NCBI GenBank assembly: GCA_963678705.1
Contig: OY783208.1
Span: 13,079,782-13,143,781 of the forward strand
Direction of reading: 5' to 3'
Length of the DNA stretch: 64,000 nucleotides
Source: Panorpa germanica
Taxonomy: Eukaryota > Arthropoda > Insecta > Mecoptera > Panorpidae
A program made the translations under genes and the position numbers. The notes under the pieces were generated by a model. That model had not been told where the DNA came from and searched no databases. It saw nothing but the letters and a program-made list of their open reading frames with translations. Shown here piece after piece: positions 39,123 to 50,333 of the stretch. Within the stretch, counting starts at the first letter, position 1; each line of letters starts with the position of its first letter.

Positions 39123-40420
39123 TTATAAATTTCTATTTCTTAGTCGCATTGTTTTCAATTCAGTTTCTAAACTCTGATTTTTTTCAAATATTTGTTTGTT
39201 GACAATTTGCTGTTCATTCATGCTGTTTAAAGTCAAGTTAAGCATTCCTTTAATTGTTGATTGTTCTTCTACTCCGCTGACAGTTTTGCTATAAAGTTTT
39301 CTTGGCATTTCGCTGCTTACGCTAGAAACGGAATAATTGTCCTTTTCTTGCGTATAGGTCTGGGTTGTGTCTGTTGCTTCGGCTTTAATAGATTGACTCT
39401 TCTACTTTGAAGTTCTATGGCCACTACACATCCTCTGTAGCTAGCTGAACGACCGCCTTTACAGTTAACGCATATGGGCGTTGTATTTTTGCTAACCGTG
39501 CAGTTCAGGGCATTATGTTTGCCAGCGCACCTAACACATCTCGGATCTTTCTTGCAATAGCTTGCATTGTGGAATTAACTGAGTATTTTTACGTATTGGT
39601 TCTATTTTAACAATTATGTTTAGTATGGTTCTAATGGCGTAAATTTTTTCTATACTCTTATTGCTATAATGATAAGCATGAAAAGTGGTAGTCCTCGCTT
39701 TGTAGTTACTTTTGCACCATTTTCCTAAATCCTTGTATCTTTGTTAATGATGTTTACTGCATCCAACACGTTTAGTCCCTTAGCTTTGAGATATTCAATG
39801 ATGTCATCTTTTTCACATGAAGGATGTAATCCTTTAGCCATGACCTTGATTGATCTCTCATTCTTGTCTTCATATGTGTGCCACTAAAATTTTCCCTCAT
39901 TCAATTTATGCGCTAATGCTCAGTACGCATTGGGATCAGGCGTATTAATTTTCCATGCGTTATTATTCAGTGCCGTTACCTTGCATTCTTGATCGGTTGT
40001 ATTTTTTAAGATTTCATAGAGTATCTTATATTCCTTTATACCCCCTACATTAATAGGTGGCGGACGAACACTTGTCTTAATTGGTTTCTCATTTCGTTGC
40101 TGATTAATTTCAGTATCCTTTTTAACTTGTGCTTGGTTTTTGATTACATCTTTTTCAGGAGAGATGTAAGGTGATGTATTTGCTTTGCGTTTTTTGGATT
40201 TTCTCTTTTTTACGACACAATCGGTCGCTCTATTTAGTTCTTTTTCATCTGTCTCATATTTATCAGTTTTAATTGAAATACTTGTTTTGTAATCACCCCG
40301 ACTGCTTTCCTTTTCTTCCTATTGGCGCATCTGCGTTTCCAATTGTTCGACTTTTTCAAGTAGTTTTATTTTTTTTGTTTTTTCCTTTTCCTGTGTAGTA
40401 TATAACTGTTCACTTCAAAA
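39123..40420 (-). pseudogene. LINE ORF1 (PRE_C2HC and zinc knuckles), decayed
   Basis: Several frames: a Lys-rich N-terminal region (near 40400-40000), SIKVMAKGLHPSCEKDDIIE and YLKAKGLNVLDAVN (PRE_C2HC domain, 39870-39740), knuckles CVRCAGKHNALNC and CVNCKGGRSASYRGC (39540-39420), and a C-terminal coiled coil (39308-39123, QIFEKNQSLETELKTM). At least five stops. RNA-binding partner of ORF2. Confidence 0.7.
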
Positions 40421-40539
40421 TATTCATGTAATGTAAGTGGTAAGATGCATCATACTTTGATGCACTTATCTCCGTCCACCTCTGAACCACCTTAAAATGA
40501 TTTAGCTATATCATCCACCTCTAGTGATACTTTCACATC

Positions 40540-41760
40540 TTAAATTCTAAATGTTAATCAAACTTTGCTTTCTACAGCATTAGTTGAAGACATTGATGAT
40601 AAAGGCAAATCGATTATAGCAAGGGCATAACTTGATAATGGAAGTCAAATTAGTATAATAACTAAACATCTAGCTCGTAAATTAAGTAATTATTTAACAA
40701 ATACTATTGTACTTATATCTGGAATTAGTACAAATATCACTTCCAAAATAAATATACATTCTTTAACTACACAGTATACAGCAATGATTGATTGTCTAGT
40801 TATTGACAAAATAACTAACAAAATACCGCACTATGAAATAAATATTTAAATTTATTGATTCCAAAATATATTAAACTGGAAGATCCACATTTCAATAATC
40901 CAGGCCGTGTTTATTTAATATTGGGAGGTAATATCGTCTGGAATTTACTTAGGATCGGAAAGATAAAGTTACTTAATAATTAATTAAATATCCAGAAAAC
41001 CACTTTAGGTTTGATAGTTATAGGAACCAATATGTCTGATAGACATAAAGCCTCACATTGTTACCACTCACAACTTCAGCTAACCAAATTCTTGGAAGTT
41101 GAGTCAGTAGAAAACTGTGGTATTCTTACTGCAGAAGAAATGGCTTGCGAAGACCATTTTAAGCGAAACATATTTCGTGATTCGTAATACTGGCAGATTT
41201 GTAGTCACTATTCCATACATCAAACCTATTACTCTATTAGGTGACTCGAAAGCAAAAGCGACTAAATGTTTTTTGTCTCTCGAGAATAAATTAATTCAGA
41301 ATACTGAATTAAAAAGTATGTATGACGCATATATATTTCACTCGGACATATGTCTGTAAACCCACAACAAAATATAACTGATGCTTCATATTTCTTGCTA
41401 CACCACGGCGTTTTAAAACCTACAAGTACCACTAGTAAGCTAAGAGGTGTTTTTAATGGATCCATGCCTACGTCAATTGGTATTTCTTTAAATTAATTAC
41501 AAGCAACTGGACCTACTATTCAGAGTAGCTTATTAACTTTACTCACTAAATTTCGTTTACACACATTTGTTGTTATTGCGAATATTTCCATGATGTATAG
41601 ACAAGTATTAGTAAATCTGTCACAAAGTGATTTACCACAGATATTTTGGCGATTGAATTCTGAGGATTCGTTATTGTCTTACCAATTAAATACTGTCACG
41701 TATGGTACCACATCGGCATCATTTCTATAAATTAGGAGTTTAACGCAGTTAGGTTGTGAA
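40540..41760 (+). pseudogene. BEL/Pao pol relic (protease and RT)
   Basis: Plus-strand frames with many stops read as Pao pol. There is a protease-like LDNGSQISIITKHLARKL (near 40630) and a GGNIVWNLLR-like 'LLGADV' region. The RT N-terminus shows TGRFVVTIPY (41190), YFLLHHGVLKPTSTTSKLRG (41390), IQSSLLTLLTKFR (41520) and TVTYGTTSASFL (41700). The catalytic YADD region is not reached. It belongs to the same superfamily as the element at 45205-50333 but is far older and in opposite orientation. Confidence 0.7.
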
Positions 41761-41795
41761 TATTTTATTTTGATGATTTAATAACAGGTTCTTTT

Positions 41796-42530
41796 AAGGG
41801 CTGGTATCTGTGGCATTGTAGAACTTCTTTAAGAACAGGTGTCACAGGTGTTTTGGAACTTCTTTTAAAACAGGTGTCACTTGCAATTTAGAACTTCTTT
41901 AAGGGCAGGTGTCACAGGTATTTTAGAACTTTTTTAACGGCAGATTTCACAGGTATTTTAGAACTTTTTTAACAGCAGATATCACAGGTATTCTAGAACT
42001 TCTTTAAGCGCAGGTGTCACAGGAATTTTAGAACTTTTTTAACGTCAGATGTTACAGGTATTCCAGAACTTCTTTAAGGGCAGGTGTCACAGGTATTCTA
42101 GAACTTCTTTAAGGGCAGGTGTCACAGGTATTTTATAACTTTTTTAACAGCAGATGTTACAGGTATTTTAGAACTTTTTTAACAGCAGATATCATAGGTA
42201 TTCTAGAACTTCTTTAAGGGCAGGTGTCACAGGAATTTTAGAACTTTTTTAACGGCAGATGTTACAGGTATTCTAGAACATCTTTAAGGGCAGGTGTCAC
42301 AGGTATTCCAGAACATCTTTAAGGGCAGGTGTCACAGGTATTTCAGAACTTCTTTAAGGGCAGGTGTCGCAGGTTTTCTAGAACTTCTTTAATAGCAAGT
42401 GCCACTAGCATTCAAGAACTTCTTTAAGGGCAGGTGTCGCAGGTTTTCTAGAACTTCTTTAATAGCAGGTGTCCCTAGCATTCTAGAACTTCTTTAAGGG
42501 CAGGTGTCACAGGTATTCTAGAACTTCCAT
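41796..42530. repeat. 35-bp minisatellite, about 21 copies
   Basis: Head-to-tail units of about 35 bp built on GGTATTCTAGAACTTCTTTA followed by AGGGCAGGTGTCACA. Two unit variants interleave: AGGGCAGGTGTCAC and AACGGCAGATGTTAC. There are no spacer-like unique sequences between units, so this is not a CRISPR-type array. It directly follows the BEL/Pao relic. Confidence 0.85.
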
Positions 42531-43126
42531 AAATTAAAACTAAGTAAATATAAATGTAAACAACTAAACACCATGCATAGTTTGCAAGCTTTTTTTTCGT
42601 TTTAATGACTTCCTTTTTATTTTCACACTTTATTGCTTTACAAATGTAGCTCAAAGCGACATATTTTTATTTTTTTTTTTCATACTTCATGTTCTTGATA
42701 CTCCAAAGACATTGATATTGTCTATATTTTTTAAATAAACTTATACAAATTTCAATTGCATTTGAATTCATATTTTACACGGATAATTGCGTTGTTCACA
42801 ATAAAGGTGATACAAGTTAAGTTAATATGTGTATGTTAAACTTTCTTTGCACTCTCTATCTCTCTCTCGTTACCACTCTCTCGTTAAAACTGAGAAACAT
42901 TTATTCATTTTAATAATTCAGAAAACACTTTCTGATTCTTATACTCTTGTTCTTATATTTTTTTGCTCCTCATTGTTTCCCTCCCTTTTCCTTTTCTCTT
43001 TCCTTCACCCTTGTACATTTTTAGGTTATGTTGCTTATTAACAGATATACAATTTGAAAGACGGTAATTATTAATTTAATAAAATTATTTCTTTTCTTAA
43101 TATATGTTTTAACTTTATATAACAAT
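42531..43126. other. Spacer with pyrimidine-rich stretch, no gene recognised
   Basis: AT-rich, then CT-rich (42840-43020). Resembles parts of 1690-1735 and 3310-3420, indicating an old dispersed repeat. Confidence 0.5.
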
Positions 43127-43905
43127 ACTAGCTTTTACCCCCGTCGCAAGCGACGTTTGTTTTTAATAAGTGGCTTGAACTTCATGTCAAAATATAATTC
43201 CATTTTTAAATTGAAATAATAAATTAACTCGTCCTATATTGATTTTAAATTTAATAACAATTAATTTTTCATACAAACTGACTAAGAAAATACATTTTTT
43301 ATATCAAAATAAAAAATATTTTGAATTTATGCGATATTTGGACAACTTTTTTTCAAAATTTGTGTTTTTTTTTTCGATTCGTAAATAAGTTACCAAGGTT
43401 AGCCTATATACAAAATTTAAACTTTCTAGCACAATTTTTACTCTCGGCAAATACTGCCCCCGTGCCCCCCAATAAAATTTTGAAATTTTGCATTTTTTTT
43501 TTTAATAGTATACTTATTATTCTAGAATCCAGAATATGAACTTTCTCCAAAGTTCCCTACCGGGCCCCCGAATTTCTTCAACCCCTTCTTTTTCACTTCT
43601 TGAATTTCTAATTTTTGAGAAATGTCAGCATTGAATACCTTAATACAGATACAAAATTTCAACTTTCTATCTCTTTCCAACTCAAAGTAATACAGCAAAA
43701 AAGGGCTCACTTTTTTTCCAGTTTTTCCAAAATAACGGGTTTCCAGGAAATTCAGGCAAAAATATAGTGACGCCAAAAGTCTTAGAATTTTTTTCTCTAC
43801 GAAATAGGAAATTTTCAAAAACTTCCCTGGAGCCGTTTTCGCGCTGCCATACAAAATTCACTACCAAACATATAAGATCATAAGATCATAAGAATATAAA
43901 CAAAC
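43127..43905 (-). mobile_element. Non-autonomous Helitron-like unit, family H1
   Basis: Minus-strand 3' end at 43127: hairpin CGTCGCTTGCGACG, then GGGGGTAAAAGCTAGT. The 5' side ends in short TATAAGAA/TATAAGATCA runs (about 43868-43900). No protein-coding signature: open frames are composition effects. Related copies lie at 53284-55470 and 60042-61305. Confidence 0.75.
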
Positions 43906-43927
43906 AGTTGGAACATTATAATATAGG

Positions 43928-45204
43928 ACTAGCGCTTCGCCCCGTCGCAAAGCGACGTGTATTTAATATTTGTTAATAAATAGAAGTTATTTGATAAATT
44001 GAAAATAATGCAAAATATTATTATTAAGTAATTTTCGCTAAAATATATCATTTGTTAAATTTATATTTCCTTATTTTGTTATAATTCCTTTATTCACTGT
44101 AATAAAGCACTGTATTGGCAAGTCTCCAGTGCCCCCGCCCATAAGCCCAAATCGTCACCTCTTGGCTCCATGCTTTCCTACGTTTCCTAACTTTTAATTT
44201 GATTCCTCTATACTTCCGCCATGGAGCGCCTCCTACTTTTAGCACTCTGCATCGCTTCTTCCCTGAGCATCGTCGGTCTTTAGAGTACTTTCACAGCGCC
44301 CCCGCTTTAGCGCTATAATTAAATAGTCCTTCGCTTCCTCCTCCCTGCGTAAAATTATCAATAGCCATAATGAAGCACAGTATTGAACAATGTCCAGTGC
44401 CCCGCCCCTAAACACCAATCATCACCTCTTGGCTCTTCTTTCAATTGTATTCGTCTGCACCTCTGCCATAATGCGCCCACTTGCAACATCACAGTCCACC
44501 TGAGCATCATCGTTCATTAAGGCACTTTCCTATCGCCTTCGTTTTCGCGCAATCATTAAATATTCCTGCGCTTCCACCTCCTGCGTTCTAATCTCTTAGC
44601 AATTAGTTTTCAAAATTAATACTTTACTGACAACCTACATACTAAATTTCATCCATAGAAGTACATTGTTTTTTAATAATTATTCGATAAGATAAATGCT
44701 TTATAAAATTTATTTTTACTCATTTTAATGTAAACCTAATAATTACATTAATTTATTTATGTTTTTAAGAAAGCCTAGCGGTTCGCTTCAAATAATCCAT
44801 CTCTAGCACTTATCCTTCCCGTTATTGCACTTTCGATTTAATCCCCATGCACCACCGCATACACTTCCAGCACCAAAGCACATGTTATCTGCACACGGTT
44901 ATCTCCCAGAGTCATTATAATCTTAGTACTGAACCTCAGCGCCATTCTCTTCTCTAATCAGGCACTACCAATTCGATACTACAGCAATTCATTTACATAA
45001 TTAAAACTGCACTGTAATGTTACGTTCTAATTTTCGTATTTATATTTACGATATAATATTAGTCTCTCCATTAATCCCCGCTCCTGAAATAAAATTGTCA
45101 AATTTTAAGCATAGCAATCTATTTTGCTCGTAACAATTCTCTCTACCTTTATAACCTTTATCTACCTCTACTTTTATAAATGATCGAAATTTCAAAATTG
45201 AGTT
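43928..45204 (-). mobile_element. Non-autonomous Helitron-like unit, family H2, 3' part
   Basis: Minus-strand 3' end at 43928: hairpin CGTCGCTTTGCGACG then GGGCGAAGCGCTAGT. It is continuous with 50334-53270 once the BEL/Pao element and one GAGTT are removed. The intact counterpart is 61378-63945. Confidence 0.75.
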
Positions 45205-45267
45205 TGTACGAAATAAAACCATGCGAGTAAAATTTGAATGAATATTTTATTAAATATTCAAACTTAA

Positions 45268-46194
45268 GGGGTTAGGGGTACTCAGAGGCCTGAAAAAATG
45301 ATGATTTTCAATAATTTTTTTTTTGTAGTTAATTACTTTATTTGACAAAAATAAAAACATATCTTTATTAGAACACGTTTCGACTTGACTTCACGAAAAT
45401 TTCAAAAAAAAAAATTAATAATTTAAAAAGTTATCGCTGTTTTTGTAGAGCCCGTTCCTCCCGAAGTCCTTTGCGGTGATCATCATAAGTCGTTGGAGAT
45501 TCATCTAAAATCAATCGGACAAGAAAAATTAGTTTTAATAATAGATAATCTTGTGCCTGATCGAAGCTTTTTTTTTTTTTTTCGAAATTAACAAAATGGC
45601 GGCCTAAGGAAATTTTTTCCAAATTTTCAAGAAAAAAACCGACAGTTTATTGTTAAAAAAAAATCGAAATTTTTGAAAAAAAGAAATCCTTCGATCAGGC
45701 ACGAGTTTTTAATGTATTTCAAAAGTACAAGAAATTTTATTGAAATCTACCGAGCAGTTTTTAAGTTACAGTGATCACCAGTTCAGAAAACATAGTTTTC
45801 AGAAAAACGCATTTATAGTTTTGCTATGGATTTATGTCGAATTATAAGAATTATTTAATAACTTACACTGAGTCATCTATTCCTGGACCATATAATAGCT
45901 CTTCAGCCGTCATAGCAGCTTCCAAAATATCGATTTGCTGGTGCCTACGTTGCAATCGACCTTCTCGGGTGTTATCATTAGCGCGCTTATCTGCTACTTT
46001 GATACGTGCAGCATCCATTCTTTCTGCATACCGATGAGATACTCTGGTATACCTTTGGTCATTGTTAAATAACTCGAAAAGAATTTGTCGGATTCACTTC
46101 AAATTTTCACACAATATTTTTAAAATATAATACTTTAAGAAAATGCAAAAAAAAAAAAAATCGATTTTTTTAAATTCTGACTACCCCTAACCCC
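45268..46194 (-). mobile_element. 927-bp TTAA-flanked DNA element
   Basis: TTAA at 45264-45267 and 46195-46198; inverted ends GGGGTTAGGGGTA and TACCCCTAACCCC, extending with one mismatch to TCAGA. The other LTR gives the empty site. On the minus strand 46075-45870 encodes an uninterrupted exon-like peptide. The rest is AT-rich with homopolymer runs. Probably a deletion derivative of a larger piggyBac- or Kolobok-like element. Confidence 0.85.
45865..46075 (-). CDS. Exon-like ORF inside the TTAA element, unrecognised
   Basis: About 65 codons open on the minus strand: DQRYTRVSHRYAERMDAARI, KVADKRANDNTREGRLQRRH and DILEAAMTAEELLYGPGIDD. A GTGTAAGT donor-like site follows. Basic helical then acidic, with conserved-looking wording and GC content above the surrounding sequence. 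It looks like a transposon- or host-derived coding exon, but I cannot name the family. Confidence 0.4.
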
Positions 46195-46513
46195 TTAAAT
46201 TAATTTACACTTTTTCTTAAATAACTGTATAGTTTTTATTGTACAAAATGGTGGTGTAATCGTGACACTGCAAGTGTAAGGAACAGAATGAATATCTGCC
46301 TTGATATATGCCCGTGGCATCCACTCCAATATTAATAATGTTGCCCTGTGTGTGATTTCTACCAGAGACAACAATTACTTCACAATATTGAAATGCTACC
46401 AGAGACATATTTTATGTTCTGTACTGAACATAAGTTGCGGGCCAAGGAAAAATAGATGAGGTCACAACCTTTTTCAAAATTATACAAAATTACATAAAAA
46501 TATTATAAACTTC

Positions 46514-48627
46514 TTAATTCAATGATAGTCTACATAATTTTGTGATAGGTCTATTGTATACCTTATCACCAATCTTTATTTTTGCCACTCTCACCTTGTC
46601 ATCTTTACCAGAAAAGACTTTGTAATTCTGGGCATCGGCCAACTTAGTGAAGGTGAGTTTAAATGTTTTACAATAACTAAATCACCTTCTTTTAAGTTTT
46701 CATTAGCATATTTCCACTTGGGACGGCTTTGAAGCTGTGTGAGGTAGTCTTTTGACCATGCTTGCCAAAAGTCTTGTTTTAATTTTTTGACAATATTCCA
46801 AAACTTAAGACGATTGACTGGTACATCTGTTAAGTTAACCTCAGGGTATTCTGTCAGAGCAGTGCCGAGTAGAAAATGTGCTGGAGTTAAGTATTTATAC
46901 TCATTTGGGCTGAGAGGAAGCAGTGGTCTCGAGTTTAGCACTCCTTCAATTTGTATGACAACAGAATTTAATTCCTCATAAGTTAAGGTCAATTTTCCAA
47001 CTACTCTCTTAAGGTGGTGCTTCACACTTTTCACCCCTTCTTCCCATATACCACCAAATTCAGGAGCATAACTAGGTATAAACATAAATTTAATATATAT
47101 ATTATTACAAAAATTTATAACAGTGTCTCTATGAGACATATTACTCTGTAGATTATACAGTTCTTTTAATTCATTAGCGGCACCCTTAAAGGTTTTAGCA
47201 TTATCACAGTAAATTTTAGTGGGCATGCCGCGTCTAAAAATAAAACGATTAAGACATGCCAAAAATGTTTCAGTTTTTAAATCAGAAACTACTTCCATGT
47301 GTATGGCCTTTGTTGAAAAGCAAACAAATACAGAAATGTAGCCTTTTGTAATTAATGGTTTGCGTATGCGAGCTATCTTTATATTAAAAGGTCCACAAAA
47401 ATCTATACCTACGTTAAAAGAAACTTTGTTTTTAGAACGCATACTTCCATCAAAGACCACACGCAATTTAGTAGTCTTGCTGTCATTATTGGTTACTGCA
47501 TGATGCGCTAGAAAGTAATTAGGAGCATTATAAACATCATAAGAACCTATATCAATTTCCCTGGCATGTCCCATCTCTACATATTGATCAATAAATTTTT
47601 TATATACCTCCAATAGTGAAGGATTTCGTTTAAATCTCTTTTCTAACACATAATATCTTTGCAGGGCGACTGAGAAAGAATCCCCCAATTCTAGTTCATT
47701 TACTGGGCTGACTAATGGCAAATCAACAGTAAAAGTATTATCTTTAAGTACTACTGAATTTTGAAAAATATGTTCAGCCTTTAAATATTCCTCAGAAAAC
47801 CTATCTGTTTCCTCTGGGACTTTCTCAGTCGTCCAAAATTGTTCCATAACATTTTCAAGTTTTTTGTGGTTACAAATAACAAAATTAGATACAATATTAT
47901 TATATGAATAATTATTTTGATTGTGCAATTTACCTGCAACCACATATCCAAATGTAGTGTTTTGTAAAACTGACCCATTATTTAACTTAATACAGCCACC
48001 TAATAGAATGGCAAAATATACATCAGCTCCCAATAGCAATGATATTTTCGACGGTACATTGTACTGCTCATCAGCTAGTGTAATATTTTTGGGAAGAATA
48101 ACTTTAGATGTATCAATTAAAAATTGAGGCAAAGGCGTAGTGATAGACTCAACTACATGACAGTTCACATTGTATTTAATATTCTTGTTATGATAGGACT
48201 GTATGCTCAAATTTGCTGACTGGTATAATTTTAAGGCTTTATTACCTATACCAATAATGTTACTACATTGAGCAGTTGTGCGTAAACACAATTTTTTTAA
48301 AAGTTCAGTAGTCACAAATGACGCTTGGCTACCACTGTCGAGCAATGCACGAACTAGAAACTCGCGACCAAATTTGTCAACGATTTTTACCTTTATAATA
48401 GGCAGCAATATGGTACCACCCAAATTATCATTGCTAGAGCACATTACAACTGGAGCTTCAGTTTTATCACATAACAAAATGTTATGTATACCTTTACAAA
48501 TGTGACATTTATATTTATTTTTAAAGGAACACTTGCCATTATGGGCAAAGCGACACTTGTTATACAAACATACCGAACATAATTTATGTTCTTCAATAAA
48601 GGATTTGCGAGTCTCTATAGGGACCAT
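46514..48627 (-). pseudogene. BEL/Pao pol: protease joined to integrase, RT mostly deleted in frame
   Basis: 678 codons open (48627-46591), then after a frameshift near 46600 the natural C-terminus (VRVAKIKIGDKVYNRPITKL) runs to TAA 46514. N-terminal zinc knuckles (CSVCLYNKCRFAHNGKC; CHICKGIHNILLC). Protease LLDSGSQASFVT with D97. Pao RT N-terminal region: FSVALQRYYVLEKRFKRNPS and LRVVFDGSMRSKNKVSFN. At about residue 405 it passes directly into integrase: VGIDFCGPF, STKAIHMEVVSDL, YCDNAKTFKGA and PEFGGIWEEGVKSVK (D, D and E present). The RT palm with YADD/YVDD, RNase H and the integrase zinc domain are missing without loss of frame. Non-autonomous. Confidence 0.88.
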
Positions 48628-48651
48628 TTTAAATTTTGGACATTTATAAAT

Positions 48652-49623
48652 TTAATGGTCCATATCACAATATCTACATGCTACATTGGAGCGAGGACAT
48701 GCTACATTGGAAACCCCTGAGTGTGAATTTTCTTTATAATTTTTGTCATGTGACATATTTTTATAAGGTGAACTATCTTCAAGTGCAACTGCACGTTTTT
48801 CAAAAAAGGAAATAAATTCTGCCATAGTAGGCAGTTTTTCTAAATTTCTTTCCATATGGAAAGTGCGGCTAGTAAACATATCTAACTTCCTGCCTAAAAT
48901 TAATATTAAAATCATGTCCCATTTGTCAACAGGCTCATCAAGATTTTTTAAAGCTTGCAATTGCTGTTTAACTTGACATAAAGAGGTCCTTATAGCGACT
49001 GCAGTACCTTTTTGCATGTTTGGAATATCAAGTAGTATATTAATATGATTAGAGATTAAGCGTGCTTTATTATCATAGCGCGCTAACAATAAATCAAGCG
49101 CCTCTTTATATGAGCTGTTCACAAGCGGCAGATTTATAATTATTGAAAGAGCTTTATCAAGGAGATACTTTCTCAAATAAAAGAGCCTTTGCACATCTGA
49201 CAATGAGGTATTATTATGAACAACCGCTTGGAAAAGCTCATAAAAGGGCTTAAATCTAGATATATCCTTGCCATCAAAGGTTGGAATTTCCACTGCTGGA
49301 AGTTTCGATGCAACTAAGCTAGGACAAGTAGGCTTATTAACTTCTTTTAATTTAGCTATACTAGCATTTAATTTGGCTAGAATATTAAAGTATTTTTCTT
49401 CAACTTCCTCTATATCTTCATCATCCTGTTCATCAATCTCTAAAATACTGGACTGTGTGAGCTCATACGATTGATATGTAGTCAGCAACTTTTCTTTTTT
49501 CGCCTCTAACAACTCCACAGTACCGGATTCGAGAGCTCTTGAATCGTTAACGTAATTGTCCATCCTTGATATTGAACCTTTCGCTGTTGTCCGGGCAGTT
49601 TTAAGCCTTTTCAGTCCCTTCAT
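48652..49623 (-). CDS. BEL/Pao Gag (DUF1759 type)
   Basis: 323 codons, ATG 49623. The helical N-terminus (KLNASIAKLKEVNKP) is followed by the core LPAVEIPTFDGKDISRFKPF, VQRLFYLRKYLLDKALSIIN-like region, YKEALDLLLARYDN and FISFFEKRAVALED. This is the standard BEL/Pao capsid region. The C-terminal CRYCDMDH is the start of a zinc knuckle; the frame ends there, 24 bases before the pol frame, so Gag and pol are probably one polyprotein separated by a stop or shift. Forms the particle that packages element RNA. Confidence 0.85.
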   Translation of the reverse strand: MKGLKRLKTARTTAKGSISRMDNYVNDSRALESGTVELLEAKKEKLLTTYQSYELTQSSILEIDEQDDEDIEEVEEKYFNILAKLNASIAKLKEVNKPTCPSLVASKLPAVEIPTFDGKDISRFKPFYELFQAVVHNNTSLSDVQRLFYLRKYLLDKALSIIINLPLVNSSYKEALDLLLARYDNKARLISNHINILLDIPNMQKGTAVAIRTSLCQVKQQLQALKNLDEPVDKWDMILILILGRKLDMFTSRTFHMERNLEKLPTMAEFISFFEKRAVALEDSSPYKNMSHDKNYKENSHSGVSNVACPRSNVACRYCDMDH

Positions 49624-50038
49624 TCTTTATACGTGATAATACCGTACTTTTATGATAGACGAGACATAGATGACAAACCGAATCCAGGCAACTTAGGAAG
49701 CTGTTAATATTTTGGAACTTGTAGGTAGTAAAAAAAAATTGTACCTTGATGAGTAAAAGAATATTTTACCCTGTTCCAGCGTCCTTGTATTCCCTTTCCG
49801 AGTTGATATTTTTCTTGAATACTTTTTCTTGAAATGTAAGTATGTAGTATTTAAATCGTCTGTAAATCCGTTTAAATAAAGCGTTGCATTATTAAATCAA
49901 TGGCAATTGATGACTTCTCGAGCCGCCATGGGGTAAATGTAAAAACGCCGGTACACGTGTCGGCTACTATATGGATGTAACCTCAAAACACAACGAAATC
50001 ACACGCGGTTACTATATGCTCGAAGGACCAACTTCGCA
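49624..50038 (-). other. BEL/Pao 5' untranslated leader
   Basis: Between the 5' LTR and the Gag ATG. Contains the PBS-like TTGGTCCTTCGAG next to the LTR. No other feature seen. Confidence 0.6.
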
Positions 50039-50333
50039 TGTACGAAATAAAACCGTGCGAGTAAAATTTGAATGAATATTTTATTAAATATTCACACTTA
50101 AATTAATTTACACTTTATCTTAAATAACTTAATAGTTTTTATTGTACAAAATGGTGGTGTAATCGTGACACTGCAAGTGTAAGGAACAGAATGAATATCT
50201 GCCTTGCCATATGCCCGTGACATCCACTCCAATATTAATAATGTTGCCCTGTGTGTGATTTCTACCAGAGACAACAATTACTTCACAATATTTAAATGCT
50301 ACCACAGACATATTTTATGTTCTGTACTGAACA
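50039..50333 (-). repeat. 5' LTR of the BEL/Pao element
   Basis: 295 bp, starts TGTACG and ends TGAACA on the plus strand. Followed by the GAGTT duplication. Confidence 0.9.

Larger units (their letters stand above)
34290..40420 (-). mobile_element. Jockey-like LINE, decayed and split by a DNA transposon
   Basis: Minus-strand order: ORF1 (about 40420-39123), ORF2 endonuclease (39121-38554), a TTAA-flanked 2.4-kb DNA transposon (36147-38549), rest of endonuclease and RT (36142 to about 34330). The endonuclease frame is continuous across the insertion when one TTAA copy is removed. The 3' part stops near 34330 after a KPIFPH-like segment, so it is 3'-truncated or ended by later events. Confidence 0.75.
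45205..46430 (-). repeat. 3' LTR of the BEL/Pao element, interrupted
   Basis: 295 bp of LTR split at 45264 by a TTAA-flanked 927-bp element. Removing the insert and one TTAA restores the length of the other LTR exactly. Confidence 0.9.
45205..50333 (-). mobile_element. BEL/Pao LTR retrotransposon with internally deleted pol
   Basis: 5129 bp. LTRs 45205-46430 and 50039-50333 start TGTACGAAAT and end CTGTACTGAACA. Target duplication GAGTT is at 45200-45204 and 50334-50338. The left LTR is 1226 bp only because of a 927-bp insertion plus TTAA; without it both are 295 bp and differ at about 3-4% of sites. Coding strand minus: Gag 49623-48652, then protease/RT-stub/integrase 48627-46514. A PBS-like TTGGTCCTTCGAG lies just inside the 5' LTR (about 50019-50031). 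Inserted in an H2 Helitron-like unit. Confidence 0.92.

Noticed and set aside
41117-41359. 80-codon ORF as an independent gene
   Set aside because: Part of the decayed BEL/Pao pol (TGRFVVTIPY block).
41796-42530. CRISPR-like array
   Set aside because: Repeats are directly adjacent and degenerate, with no unique spacers, in a eukaryotic transposon-rich context. It is a minisatellite.
45431-45622. 63-codon minus-strand ORF in the TTAA element
   Set aside because: Lies across homopolymer runs (poly-T/Lys) and lacks any recognisable motif.
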